NCBI GenBank assembly: GCA_013339895.1 | Contig: JABACO010000020.1 | Location: forward strand, 6,039,029-6,103,028 | Direction of reading: 5' to 3' | Source: Ephydatia muelleri | Lineage: Eukaryota; Porifera; Demospongiae; Spongillida; Spongillidae | DNA length: 64,000 bases | Shown here: positions 26,639 to 35,497 of the stretch, in pieces | How positions within the stretch are numbered: the stretch's first letter is position 1 | Layout of the letters: every line of letters begins with the position of its first letter | The notes under the pieces: model-generated | Databases searched by the model: none | Told to the model about the DNA's origin: nothing | Seen by the model: the letters and a program-made list of their open reading frames with translations, nothing else | Position numbers and translations under genes: made by a program

Positions 26639-26674
<36 letters not shown>

Positions 26675-27999
26675 ATCAGCAATCATGCCCATCTCAAACC
26701 CACAATCATTCTCTCAAGACTGAACAATCATGCAGCCATGCTTAGGTTGCAACTTCAGACCAAAATGTGTCCACAGGCAATACCAGAATAAAAGCAATGC
26801 TCCCCACAATAGAATGGTTTCACCTTCCCCCTCCCATCATTACTCAAAAGCACACGGCTCTGAACTCATGCTTCACCACTGCCTCTCCCTCTCCCCTCAC
26901 ATGTAGACATGCAACACGTCCACACATACACAACACACCCTCACAAGCACACCCTCACAAGCACACCCTCAAAAGCACACCCTCACAAGCACATCCTCAC
27001 AAGCACACCCTCACAACCACACCCTCACAAACACATATTCACATACACACGCTCACAAATACAACTCACCCTCACAAACACGCTCAAAAACACGCACAAC
27101 ACACCCTCACATAGTCAAAAACACACTCACAAACAGACCCTCACATGCACAACACACCCTCATGCACACAACACACGCATTGTGCTTACTAGTTACAACA
27201 ATGGTGCTCTGAACCTCGGCCATGTTAAACATCGGCAGCACCTGCTCCTCAAACAGCTGCTGTGCTTTCCCTGGACCTCCGAAAGGGTTGATGAATATAA
27301 GCAACTGCAGTGGAGTCACCTCAGCTGTCTGTTCCAAATCTAGGATTCAGTGTTTTTGTTAGATCAAAATCCACCTAACACTGATTGCCCGTATACACCC
27401 AAGTCGCTACAACAAGCCCCAATCCCAGTATCCATGCAAACCCTCTCTCCTTTTCTCTCAATAACCACCCAGCCTACACTGCAACACCCCGTGCGCACAC
27501 AAAGATATGGCACTAAGTCAGCTAACTCGTGCACGTAAAGACAGACATGTAAGTAAAACACACCCGATTCCTCGCAACAGAAGACTTTCCGCATCGTTCT
27601 CCTACACTGCTTGGTGATGGCCTTTTTCCACTGCACTGCTGCGTACAGGTTCTCTCTGAAAGTAGGCTCTTGATAGAAACAAAAGCTGGTGGTTGTAAGT
27701 CTTCTGGACGTTTTAGCGAACAGTCCAACTGCCACCAATGGATACGAGTGGATATCCATTTGACACGCGAGGGGATTTAAAGGGTGAGGCTTTTGCACGA
27801 TACTGATGCCCACGAAGTCCTCCAGCTTTATCTTACATTTCACTGTTTTTTTAACTGTGCACACGACATCCGTGTCCCTAAGAACAAGGTCACATTTCGG
27901 CATCATATCCCAAGAGGATGAGACTGAAAACTCGACGACACTACAACGAAGGATGTCCGTGCAAGTAGCTGACGAGGGCTGGTTGCCAGGGGTTGCCAT
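9997..27999 (-). CDS. Sphingosine kinase with large introns and a frameshift
   Basis: Six exons join in phase: 27999-27564, 27339-27190, 24001-23907, 23604-23489, 11780-11587 and 11229-9997. Exon 1 starts at ATG 27999 and encodes a PH-like N-terminal region. The lipid-kinase core follows with FINPFGGPGKAQQLF, RQNHARDVV, VVSSGDGLIFEV and LPTGSGNGISASL (nucleotide-binding loops). Next come NAAFLIIRGCPLPMD and WGLVADVDIESEKMRKLGE, then the C-terminal MITVDGEAMPYGTLQVELHP. These match the conserved blocks of sphingosine kinases, which make sphingosine-1-phosphate. Near 11199-11210 the reading frame changes by one base: homology runs in one frame up to CIVKK and in another from LYQGILHYLPL. A roughly 230-residue insert with heptad repeats separates the last two blocks. 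The intron 11781-23488 contains a Helitron in the opposite orientation. Confidence 0.88.
10765..11010 (-). repeat. 21-bp coding minisatellite, (GRDAVVE) about 12 copies
   Basis: Inside the last sphingosine kinase exon a 21-bp unit repeats about twelve times nearly perfectly and encodes GRDAVVE on the minus strand. Because the unit is a multiple of three, copy-number change keeps the frame. Long open frames on the other strand here (Pro/His-rich) are shadows of the repeat. Confidence 0.93.
11950..11991. repeat. GT microsatellite
   Basis: About 40 bases of GT lie just inside the large sphingosine kinase intron, upstream of exon 5 on the minus strand. Confidence 0.93.
12040..13530. other. Intronic stretch without a gene
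   Basis: This is part of the 11.7-kb sphingosine kinase intron. It holds G runs at about 12308-12323 and 12707-12723, and a C run at about 13022-13035. No convincing exon is visible. The left end of the Helitron should be in this stretch or shortly after it, but I could not define it. Confidence 0.55.
13540..13547 (+). promoter_or_regulatory. TATA box of the Helitron
   Basis: TATAAATA lies 92 bases upstream of the ATG of the first Helitron exon. The sequence between looks like a short 5' untranslated leader. Confidence 0.6.
13632..14133 (+). pseudogene. Helitron N-terminal exon, basic tandem repeats, frameshifted
   Basis: The frame starts at ATG 13632 (MPSRNQKKRSKQRAEYL) and is strongly basic. 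It contains a 45-bp repeat encoding KADPEKKKASVRDTY and a 45-bp repeat encoding NRAAKRQRYQEGVEE. In the second DPEK copy (about 13800) one A is missing compared with the neighbouring copies, which shifts the frame; later copies are again in the expected frame. The exon ends in a donor (CAAAG|GTATG at 14133) in phase 2. This matches an acceptor at 15663 ahead of TACTCCCTG, so the Rep-helicase probably continues the same protein across a 1.5-kb intron. Similar basic heads occur on Helitron proteins of sponges as I remember them. Role unknown, perhaps DNA binding. Confidence 0.6.
15664..20197 (+). pseudogene. Helitron Rep-helicase, N-terminal part, ends at a frameshift
   Basis: About 1,510 codons are open. 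Counting from ATG 15617: a DUF6570-like zinc-rich region (about residues 350-540); the Helitron-like N domain (about 595-780, RDIHLSASEYAKSRLL and SRFRKDAQYVFLLLWQQE); the HUH motif (about 820, ARGAPHYHVLLW); the Rep tyrosine motif (about 968, YVTGYVTKAEKS). Then comes a Pif1-type helicase with Walker A GVGGTGKSFL (about 1280), Walker B IIIDEVSML and FGDLLQLPPV. The Rep nicks DNA through tyrosine linkage and the helicase unwinds during rolling-circle transposition. The frame stops at TAG 20195-20197, while homology carries on in another frame from about 20180, so a one-base loss is likely. Otherwise it is intact, so the copy is probably young. Confidence 0.88.
20203..21585 (+). pseudogene. Helitron helicase C-terminus plus OTU protease
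   Basis: This 460-codon frame continues the Pif1 helicase after the frameshift: PCIDEFDETAGKVKW, then the 2B-type and final motifs VTIHKCQGLSLDCAIVDL and YVAMSRVRT. A Ser/Lys-rich linker follows, then an OTU cysteine-protease domain with GDGNCLFRCFSQI (catalytic Cys) and a C-terminal NGNHFDIV (catalytic His). OTU domains are known on many animal Helitrons; their role in transposition is unclear. The ATG at 20203 is probably not a genuine start, since the coding match extends upstream of it in this frame. Confidence 0.85.
21600..22390. other. Intronic stretch after the Helitron
   Basis: No gene is visible. A hairpin (gtccaactattggac, 21731-21745) and a CTAG at 21773 lie close together but do not satisfy the Helitron 3'-end rule. 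The stretch remains within the sphingosine kinase intron. Confidence 0.45.
22396..22568 (+). promoter_or_regulatory. Promoter-like block: repeated CCAAT and a TATA box
   Basis: A 35-bp segment with gaccaatagaatt (CCAAT) occurs at about 22396-22430 and again at 22507-22543. It is followed by TATATAAA at 22561. The arrangement looks like a real promoter inside the sphingosine kinase intron, pointing right. No credible protein frame follows; only a 30-bp tandem repeat and a G run do. Confidence 0.4.
22636..22790. repeat. 30-bp GC-rich tandem repeat, about 5 copies
   Basis: The unit cgctgcccccgccagcgcta plus ccagcagca repeats about five times. It is followed by related CCCCCGCC sequence and then by about 31 G (22839-22869). 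Frames on both strands are open over it (Ala/Pro or Arg/Gln strings) because the unit is a multiple of three; I do not take them as genes. Confidence 0.85.
23058..23354. repeat. Foldback element, 133-bp arms, 31-bp loop
   Basis: The arms 23058-23190 and 23222-23354 are near-perfect inverted copies (acaagtaaataaaaacattc against its complement, with only a few mismatches). A 31-bp loop contains a small hairpin (aggcagcgcacgcct). It ends only about 135 bases from the GSGNG exon of sphingosine kinase. A decayed relative of one arm lies at about 56100-56300. It is probably a non-autonomous foldback transposon; a transcript across it would form a long hairpin. Confidence 0.92.
24056..24211. repeat. 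20-bp tandem repeat plus G run
   Basis: The unit aggacaccataggctggtat, with variants, repeats about six times and is followed by a run of about 18 G. It begins just upstream of the sphingosine kinase exon at 23907-24001 (minus strand), so it is in the intron near the 3' splice site. Confidence 0.88.
24540..24920. repeat. Long CA microsatellite block
   Basis: CA repeats with CACAGACA and ACACTCAC interruptions run for almost 400 bases, densest at 24715-24918. They lie in the sphingosine kinase intron. The His-Thr and Cys-Val reading frames across it are artefacts. A further CA tract is at 25512-25552. Confidence 0.95.
25826..26144. mobile_element. MITE-like element with CAGTAGCGGATCC ends
   Basis: The left end cagtagcggatccag and the right end ctggatccgctagtg are inverted copies with one mismatch. 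The inside is unusually G/C-rich (ggggctccgccccagaccccg). Ends of the form CAGNGGCGGATCC are familiar from hAT-type elements in invertebrates. No 8-bp target duplication could be confirmed. It sits in a sphingosine kinase intron. Confidence 0.6.
26145..26240. repeat. Minisatellite caggtccagctaca
   Basis: Copies of caggtccagctacaggcagg alternating with tcctaca segments fill about 95 bases directly after the MITE-like element. Confidence 0.8.
26640..26672. repeat. Poly-C run, about 32 bases
   Basis: A pure C tract lies in the first half of a sphingosine kinase intron. The surrounding sequence has no exon. Confidence 0.95.
26925..27172. repeat. Minisatellite cctcacaagcaca
   Basis: A 12-13-bp unit cctcacaagcaca and its variants repeat about twenty times, ending 18 bases before the donor side of the sphingosine kinase exon 27190-27339. 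Confidence 0.85.
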
Positions 28000-28388
28000 A
28001 TTTATCAATGTAAGTGAAACAAAATCCGGACGTCGAACAAACTACAAGTTCCTACAAGTTCCTGTATTTGCTTTGAGTCATGAATTAGGTCTGGGCCAGA
28101 GACGCTAAACGTCAACAACTTAGATCAATTTAATTAATGAATTATTTTGCACGTCATCATATCGTATTTGTATTCATTGTTAACGAGTTGATGTATTTTG
28201 TTGCTTTGACTTGTGTCACTGTCTGCACACTTCAACCAGAGATCACGCTCTACTCTCGTAATAATTTTCCTATTATAGTCATGTGTACGTAATGGTGCTT
28301 GAATCCGGCCAGTTTTAATCTCTTATGATCTATGGTGGCACCTGCCTCTCTTGCACGTGCTTAACTATTGCATCATAAACCCAGTTCA
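28000..28388. promoter_or_regulatory. Divergent promoter region (sphingosine kinase / PLD6-like)
   Basis: The start codons of sphingosine kinase (27999, minus) and the PLD6-like gene (28389, plus) are 390 bases apart and point outward. No clear TATA box is present. Confidence 0.5.
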
Positions 28389-28976
28389 ATGGCTTTCAAG
28401 CTACATCTTATCTTTTTTGGTGCCGTCTTCTCTGGATGTGCGTGCTGTTTGTACCTGTACTATTCAAGGAGATCGAGAATAGAACAATCTGAGAGAGTGA
28501 ACAATGTCTTATTTTTCCCAATCAGAAACGGCTCAAGGAACGCTCTAGGCTCTCGTCAAAATGAATCAAACGTTTTCTACCTGTTCGACGTTATTTCTAC
28601 AGCCACTAAGTCCATAGATGCTGCCATTTACGCTATCACAGCACGAGACTTCAGCGATATTTTAATTAATGCGCACCGAAGAGGTGTCGTCGTTAGAATT
28701 TTGACGGACAACGAACAGCAAAGTCTGCCTAACAGCCAAATACAGCAGCTGCGTAGGGCAGGAATACAGGTGAGGCATAACACTTCGTTCTTCATGCATC
28801 ACAAATTCGTCGTCGTCGATAGCAAATGCCTCGTGACCGGTTCGCTCAACTGGACAAACCAGGCTCTCCACGGCAACAATGAGAACGTAATAGTCACTAC
28901 TGCAGACGACTTGGTCCAACCGTTTGACAATGAATTTGAATATCTATGGGAACTATACGACCCATTAAAGATCTGA
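28389..28976 (+). CDS. PLD6/MitoPLD (Zucchini)-like phospholipase D family nuclease
   Basis: A single exon of 195 codons starts at ATG 28389 (MAFKLHLIFFGAVF). The upstream TTG at 28368 is unlikely to be the start. The N-terminus is a hydrophobic anchor segment (residues about 5-27). The rest is one PLD domain with SIDAAIYAITARDFSDILI and the HKD motif HHKFVVVD, then TGSLNWTNQA. Human PLD6 has the same size and layout: a mitochondrial outer-membrane protein with one HKD per chain that acts as a dimer. The family hydrolyses cardiolipin and, in flies and mice, makes the 3' ends of piRNA intermediates. The gene is divergent from sphingosine kinase and convergent with UBC9. Confidence 0.87.
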   Translation: MAFKLHLIFFGAVFSGCACCLYLYYSRRSRIEQSERVNNVLFFPIRNGSRNALGSRQNESNVFYLFDVISTATKSIDAAIYAITARDFSDILINAHRRGVVVRILTDNEQQSLPNSQIQQLRRAGIQVRHNTSFFMHHKFVVVDSKCLVTGSLNWTNQALHGNNENVIVTTADDLVQPFDNEFEYLWELYDPLKI

Positions 28977-29251
28977 CAGCACGACGCTGCACATGTGTGT
29001 CGCCCACGCCATTCTGACACTTGTTTCCCATATGTGTATGTCCAAGCTCATTGTCAGCACTCACTATAGTAAAAAGCAGCAGAAAAGTTACATGTACATA
29101 CAACATATAACTCAGAGCTGTCCAAATGCTACAGAGATGCAAACACTGGCAGCAAAGTCAAAGCGTAAGGGGAACAATTTGCACCCAGTGCCCATGTGCT
29201 TCAGTGTGATGGAGAGTGTGTGCGTGCATGGAGTGAATGTGTGTGCTCTGG

Positions 29252-30184
29252 TCACTTGGGAACGTGCTGTTGTGCTTGCTGCCTGATGCGTCTCTCATAC
29301 TCCGGCTTGTTTTGACTGGGGTCATAGAGAAGGGAGAAATAGCTCATACTCATCCATTGGAACATGTGCTCCACACATATATACACATACATTCACAGTA
29401 GTAATGACAACAAAGTGTTAACCCACTCAATAAGTACCATGGACGTAAGCATTTTACATTTTATGCAAGAGGATAAGAAAGATATTTACAATGTAATTGC
29501 ATATGATTAACAAATCCTCCCCGCAGAAGTGTATGTGGGGGGTAGGTCAAGAGGGCTCACTCACCAGTAAGTTGCATATGCCTCTGCCTGTGCTGGATCC
29601 TTCACGTTAGGATCGTTCAGCAAATCTTGAATGCCAAGTAAGATCTATATATATCATGCGTGGCAACAAGGATATAAACATCTTGCCCTCCACCACCACC
29701 CATGTGCATAACATGGGACATATACACATCACATACACACAATAATGACACTGGCTTATCCCTTCAAAATTGGACCCCCCCTCTCCCCTGTTATAGGTGG
29801 AAAAGAGGTTCTCACCTGTTTGATAGTGACAGCCGGTCTCCAGTCCTTCTCTTCGTCCAGCAGTGAGAGGCATACAGTGCCCGAGGGGTAGACATTGGGA
29901 TGGAACAATGGGGGCTCAAACTTGCCTGTTAACCAGTTTGGGGAGAAGGCTATTATAATTAGAATAGACCTTTTAACTTACATGCATGCATGCATGTCCA
30001 CACATGCAGTGCACAATAGAACACGTATTACAATAGAACACCTATTACAACCTCACATTGTATGATACACAAGAGGACGTAGGATATATGTGGAAACCTA
30101 CACTTCGGTGGGGAGGTGGGATAATCGTCCTTGAAGACCATTCTTAGCTTGTATAGCCCTGGCTCCCACGCAGTCTGTTGTGAT

Positions 30185-30227
<43 letters not shown>

Positions 30228-31593
30228 ATGACGACAAATCTATACACATGTGCCTTAGTAGTCACCATGCATACACACTGTACACACCTACGCTGTACAC
30301 ACATACACTGCACACACATACACATACACTGCACACATACATATTCATACATGCACCACAACACAACAGCGTACACACACACACACCACAACACAGTTAT
30401 GTACACATAATACATACACACGCTTCATACACCAATGCTATTTATAAAAGACACTTACATTTTTTTTACCAGGAATAGCTGCACAAAAACAGAAAGCAAT
30501 AATTAGAACATAGCGCTATGCACTAGCAACTTATCAATGTACACAGGCAGTAGATGACTTCCTTAGTGGGGCATAACAACCAGAACACCCTTTACATACA
30601 CCTTCCAGAATTGCAGACAGCAATTAACCTTAATCCTTATTCAACTCACCACACTCCCAGTTCATCAGGTTCAAGGTACCATCTGGATTCTTAGTGGGCC
30701 TTGCAACAAATCCCTAAACAAAGGGCAAGATGAATAACTGACCAATTAGCCGAGGGCAGTATAACTGAATACCAAAGACGAATCAACCATGAAAGTACCA
30801 GCCAAGATTTGGGAGATATTTTACAACACCTCTCACTGACGAGCAGATTTGGATTTAAAACAAAGAACGATGTCCCCCTTCCCCCTAACTGTGTAGTCCA
30901 CATCAGCCTTCAGCCTAGAGACCAGAGTGGAATACAGTTTAAGGTACTTAAACCTAGTTTACCGACCACCACGCCCGGTCGCCATCTACGATCACATGAC
31001 AGGTGGCAAGCATGTGCATGTCAGAAGTACCATGCGTCAGTGAAGCAGTGCTGCCCAAATCTCTTTTTTTTTTTAGTTTGATTCTCCGTCATCAAAGATG
31101 TGAATCTGTGGGCAGGGATATGGCACAGTACGAGTGGGTGGTGCCATATAACCACACACCCAAACACACCACACCCCCAAACACGCCACACCACACCTAC
31201 CCTTGCCCAGACCCCTATCAAGTGTATGGAGACCCAGACCAGCGTTAATAAACCGTGCAACATTATCTTGAGAGGAGGTTAAATACAGAAATACAGTACT
31301 TATCAAAGGGAGGGGAGGGGGAGGTGGGTTGGGGTGAGGGGGAGAAACTGTGTAGCAACAATTAACCTTAAGATGTGACCAAACACTCCTGGTCCCTGAT
31401 TTGCACCTTAATGGTACATGACAGCACAGACCACCGAGGATTAAGACACACACACATATCATGACAACGGATGGCACAAGGTCAACACTACTCTTCACTT
31501 TACCACAGCCCACCCCCCTCCACTTACAAATGGATGGTCCTTCCTCCAAGCCTTTCTTTCCTCATTGAGTCTGCCTAGGGCAATCCCAGACAT
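29252..31593 (-). CDS. UBE2I: UBC9, SUMO-conjugating enzyme E2
   Basis: Seven exons join perfectly in phase: 31593-31528, 30713-30650, 30478-30459, 30174-30102, 29925-29816, 29644-29565 and 29315-29252. They give 158 aa, the length of human UBC9. The sequence starts [20 protein letters not shown] and has the active-site Cys in [19 protein letters not shown] (about residue 93). The [13 protein letters not shown] helix precedes the stop. The enzyme passes SUMO from the E1 to target lysines (psi-KxE sites), mainly in the nucleus. One exon is only 20 bases (30459-30478). The intron before exon 4 ends in a 42-base C run (minus strand). The gene is convergent with the PLD6-like gene. Confidence 0.97.
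30185..30226. repeat. G run of 42 bases (C run on the gene strand)
   Basis: On the minus strand this is 42 C directly upstream of the acceptor of UBC9 exon 4 (exon start 30174), separated from it by only ten bases (atcacaacag). It occupies the place of the polypyrimidine tract. Confidence 0.95.
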
Positions 31594-31879
31594 GTTGCTA
31601 ATCTCTGCTTTTGCACAATGAAGGAATGATGATATTTCTGTAGATCAGAAGACATTGTTCATCGTGACACTGATTGTTTTCCAACCTCACATCTGCCCGC
31701 ATATCCATCTGCCTGTCACACACATACATTTACAACACACACAGACACACACACACACACATACACACACTCAATTGAGATTTTCTAAACGGAGGTTTGT
31801 GCAACCAATTGTCCATCTCGATCTACGGATCTCCAGATCAGCTTGCTAGTTACTCGAACTCGAAATAGAGGTTATACCT

Positions 31880-32081
31880 TGCCTGGATTAGCATATGCTC
31901 TCCAGAGTAGTACGTTTATGATACACAGAGGCGTACCTTGTTCTTCTACCAAATTGAACGCAAGGTACTCCCAGTTACACGTGTCAAAAGCACACTTGCT
32001 TTTAACGCGATGATATTTTATACTTCCCAGCGTGTTATTTTCGCAATGCTCACCAGGAGAAATGCTTCCGCTTTCTGACAA
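31880..32081 (-). CDS. Possible first coding exon, family unknown
   Basis: A minus-strand frame starts at ATG near 32081 (MSESGSISPGEHCENN) and runs to a possible donor at about 31938 (GAACAAG|GTACGC). It reads SIKYHRVKSKCAFDTCNWEY and then AFNLVEEQ, which looks like protein but matches no family I know. It lies between UBC9 and the divergent BTB gene. No partner exon was found before UBC9 exon 1, so it could be an alternative upstream exon or chance. Confidence 0.25.
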
Positions 32082-32415
32082 ACATAAGGTTACGCCGCTC
32101 AGCTATGAGCGTCTTTTATTAGAATATAGAATACGAGAATTTACGCTTAATTAGATCAAGCCACACCTTGCATACTCTCGAATTTCATAATTTAATACGC
32201 AACGGTGCATAATTAAGTTTCCATAGATCTACCTGAGGTGTGATGCATCGTGTCTATAAATTTACAAGCCTTTAGGAGCCATTGCAGCTGTACCATAGTG
32301 TCTGGCGCAAGCACACCAGTCGGTTCGATGCTAAAATTATTAATAAGACCTGGTCGTGTGAGATAGATTCATTGTCTAACGTTATTGCAAGTGCTGCTCT
32401 GCCCCCCTTCGGACT

Positions 32416-34946
32416 ATGGCTACGCCTCAGCAGGACGGTCAAGAATTGGTAGAGGCAAGCAACGGCGATCCCAATACTCTCAAATGCTGGATTTATCGTG
32501 TGCTTTCTTATTCAAGCCAATACAACGATGGAGGGTATGGTTACCTGCGCATGACACACGCATGGCGTCATGCACATACACACGCTGATAACATTCACTT
32601 CTCACAAACGCACACGCATGCTGAACAGTTGGTCAGCCAGAGAAGTCATCGGACAACCAAAGGTTTATCCTCGATACGGAGACAGCATTGGTTCATGGGC
32701 ACAAGGTAATCGCAGTGCAGATGAGTGGATCGAGGTAATTGTTCCCCGCCCATGACGTGTTAACCAACCTAAGCGACGTCAACTCCCGCCTAACAGGTAC
32801 AGTTTCCTGTGTCGCTGTACTTGCAAGAAATAAACATATACGAGACGTTCAACTGCGGAGGAATAACTAAGGTGTCGGCCTACAATGAGGAGACTCGCTC
32901 CTACGTGACGGTGTACGAAGGCGCCCCCTCTCACATCACTACATCGAGAATCTTTTCACCACCAGTTAGAGTGAGTTTCATTGGATGGTGCAGCCGATAG
33001 GACGTGTAGAGCCATCTCCCTACCATTTTTAGTCTAAATTATATCAAACGAAATGAGCAACTTGCTCCAGACCCATTACTAAAAACGTTTACATTGTTAA
33101 AGGAGGTACCCTTGAATAGGGCCCTGTTACATTGTACGTACCCTCTACCTGCATTAGTGTTCATAGCAAACTGCAATGATAAAAATATGCTTTATGTACC
33201 CTTAGTGGGGGAGTGAATGTCATGGGGATGTATTCCATGATGGAGTGATGCAGGCTACAGGGAATGACAGCTCCACATGCTATTGCTATAACTTGTACTT
33301 CCTCACCTCTCTTTTAAGGAGAATGCAATAGATTTCCCTTGCAATCAATTAAGGATTGAGCTGGACTGCACAGTTTGTAATAGCTGGTGTGAGATTGATG
33401 CCATTTCCATTGTAGGGAAGAAGCACAAATTACGTAAGCTGAAGAGTAGGAGTGACTACAAGATGCATTTCACTCCATTTGATGAATACCTCCCTCTCTT
33501 ATATTAACCTTCTATTTCGGTGTTACATTACCTCCCTCCCTTATACGAATCTTCTGTTTTGGCATTACATTCCACTGCATTGTTAGATATGTTCAATGTG
33601 TTGGTGTAACATCTGCCCATTCAACAGCTGCTGCCCCTTCGAACACTCTGTGTAGTGACCTCCAGAGGCTCTTAGATGAGCCCATATTTAGTGACGTGTG
33701 CTTCCTGGTGGAGGGCAAGAAGATTCATGCGCACAAAGCCATTTTAGCTACCCGATGTGAATATTTTCAAGCTATGTTCAAATCTAACATGGATGAGTGC
33801 AATAAGGTACTGTGTTGGTGCAGTTTATTTACCTTCAGCAATGAGCAACAAACATCATGTTGTTAAATAAAGGCACAGATTCCCATGGAAGGCATAGCCT
33901 ATGACACATTCATGGCTCTTCTGGGGTTCATTTATACTGGAGCTATTAGCTGTGAACCTGCTGTAACAGTTGAGCTTCTGAAATGTAAGTTTTGCTTGAG
34001 TCATTAGATACTTGATTCAAACCAACCAGCCAGATTTGCATCTCAAATCCAAAAGTGTTCACCATGTGTTTTTAATAATGATGAATACTTTTTTTTTTTT
34101 TACTGGCAAAAAATGTTCCATGATGATTGAAACTGAACCGATGAAATAAAGAATCTGTAACAATTTATGTTCTGTACAAGTTTTTTTTGTATATATATAG
34201 AGCTGTTCTTTGGGGATTCTTGGATGTTCCAACAAGAGCACTAACATTAAATTGATTAAATTTTTTCAATTATTACTATGTTCAAACCACTGAAAGTGAC
34301 CACACATTTTCTATAATGCAGGTCAAATACTGATCAAGCTGCCATTGGTTAACTCACCCATTTCTGAGTTTAAAATTTGATCTTCATGTGCAATTGTATT
34401 CTTGATTTTAATGGTTTCTTTTTTAACTAACCAATAAGGTTAAACCAAATTCAAATTTAATCAGTGTGTGAGTACAATTTTAAAGTAATAAAATTAACTA
34501 CTTATGGCTAATGTTGTGTTTTATACAGAAAGGCAAATGTCTCAAAGGGAAGAGTTGGTTGAAATGAGTAATTATCAGGCTTTTGAGGTAAAATTAATTC
34601 CATACCTTTGCAGTGGCAGACATGTTCAGACTGGAATCACTCAAGACCCTATGCGAACTACGCATACCAAATTTGCTAACCGACGGCAATGTCCTCAGTA
34701 TATTGGATAGCATTGCAGATGTTGAGAGCCTTGGTATGAACAATTTACATGCCTTGTACGTGAAACTGTTGTTAACAATCAACCTTTGATTCCTCCACAG
34801 CGAGCATCAGGGCTATATGCTATGAATTCATTGCAACCAATTTCCATAAGATATGTCTGACTGATTCATTTCGAACACTGCCACGAGAAAATATGCTGGA
34901 TATTGTGACATCAGTTGCTCCAAAGCTCTCCCCCAAAAAAACTTAA
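32416..34946 (+). CDS. FBXL4-type N-terminal domain fused to a BTB domain
   Basis: Eight exons join in phase and give 354 aa: 32416-32534, 32629-32734, 32797-32970, 33319-33433, 33628-33806, 33879-33984, 34614-34733 and 34801-34946. Residues about 25-150 (YSSQYNDGGWSAREVIGQP, PRYGDSIGSWAQG, INIYETFNCGGITKVSA) follow the pattern of the N-terminal discoidin-like domain of FBXL4. Residues about 175-270 form a BTB/POZ domain (FSDVCFLVEGKKIHAHKAIL, CEYFQAMFKSNM, FIYTGAI), followed by a BACK-like helical end. BTB proteins usually act as cullin-3 adaptors, so by inference the N-terminal domain could bind a substrate. The exon 6 start could also be 33873, adding two residues in frame. Confidence 0.82.
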
Positions 34947-35497
34947 ATTATGCTAACAAGCAGTATAGCATTTAGTGTTGTTTTTTTAACAAAGTTTGTG
35001 AAGTCATTTCTTTTTTACTTGTTCCTTTAATATCAATATAGAGGCTAGTGTGAATGCAATAAAAGATATTATGCCACATGATTGGCAAAAATGATTTTTT
35101 AAAGCACTGTATTTTTAATCTATACATTTGCATGTGTGTGATAGCATCTAGAAAGCTTGTTGTCAATTTACACACATAGGTTGGGTCCGATTTACACAAT
35201 GAATAATGCTTTGAAATTTCACATTACAATCCATTCCTGATGCAACGATTGCAAATTGGCTGAATTTTGTGTCAAAGAAACCTTGCGGCCAAAATAAAAG
35301 GGTGAAAGTCACAGAGTCAAGTTGCAGCCTGGAGTAATGGTTTTTACTACTTACTGAGCTACCAGCATAGTAGTAGATTTAAATGACCAAATGGAATTGG
35401 TATAGTTCAGCCTCACTGGATAATCCATGTCTTATTTTTACACGATTTTCCTTGATTAACAATGAAGTCCACAGAATGAAAAGATACATGTAGATAA
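34947..35497. other. Gap between convergent BTB and URB1 genes
   Basis: This AT-rich 550-base stretch lies between two stop codons and must hold both 3' untranslated regions. No other feature was seen. Confidence 0.6.
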
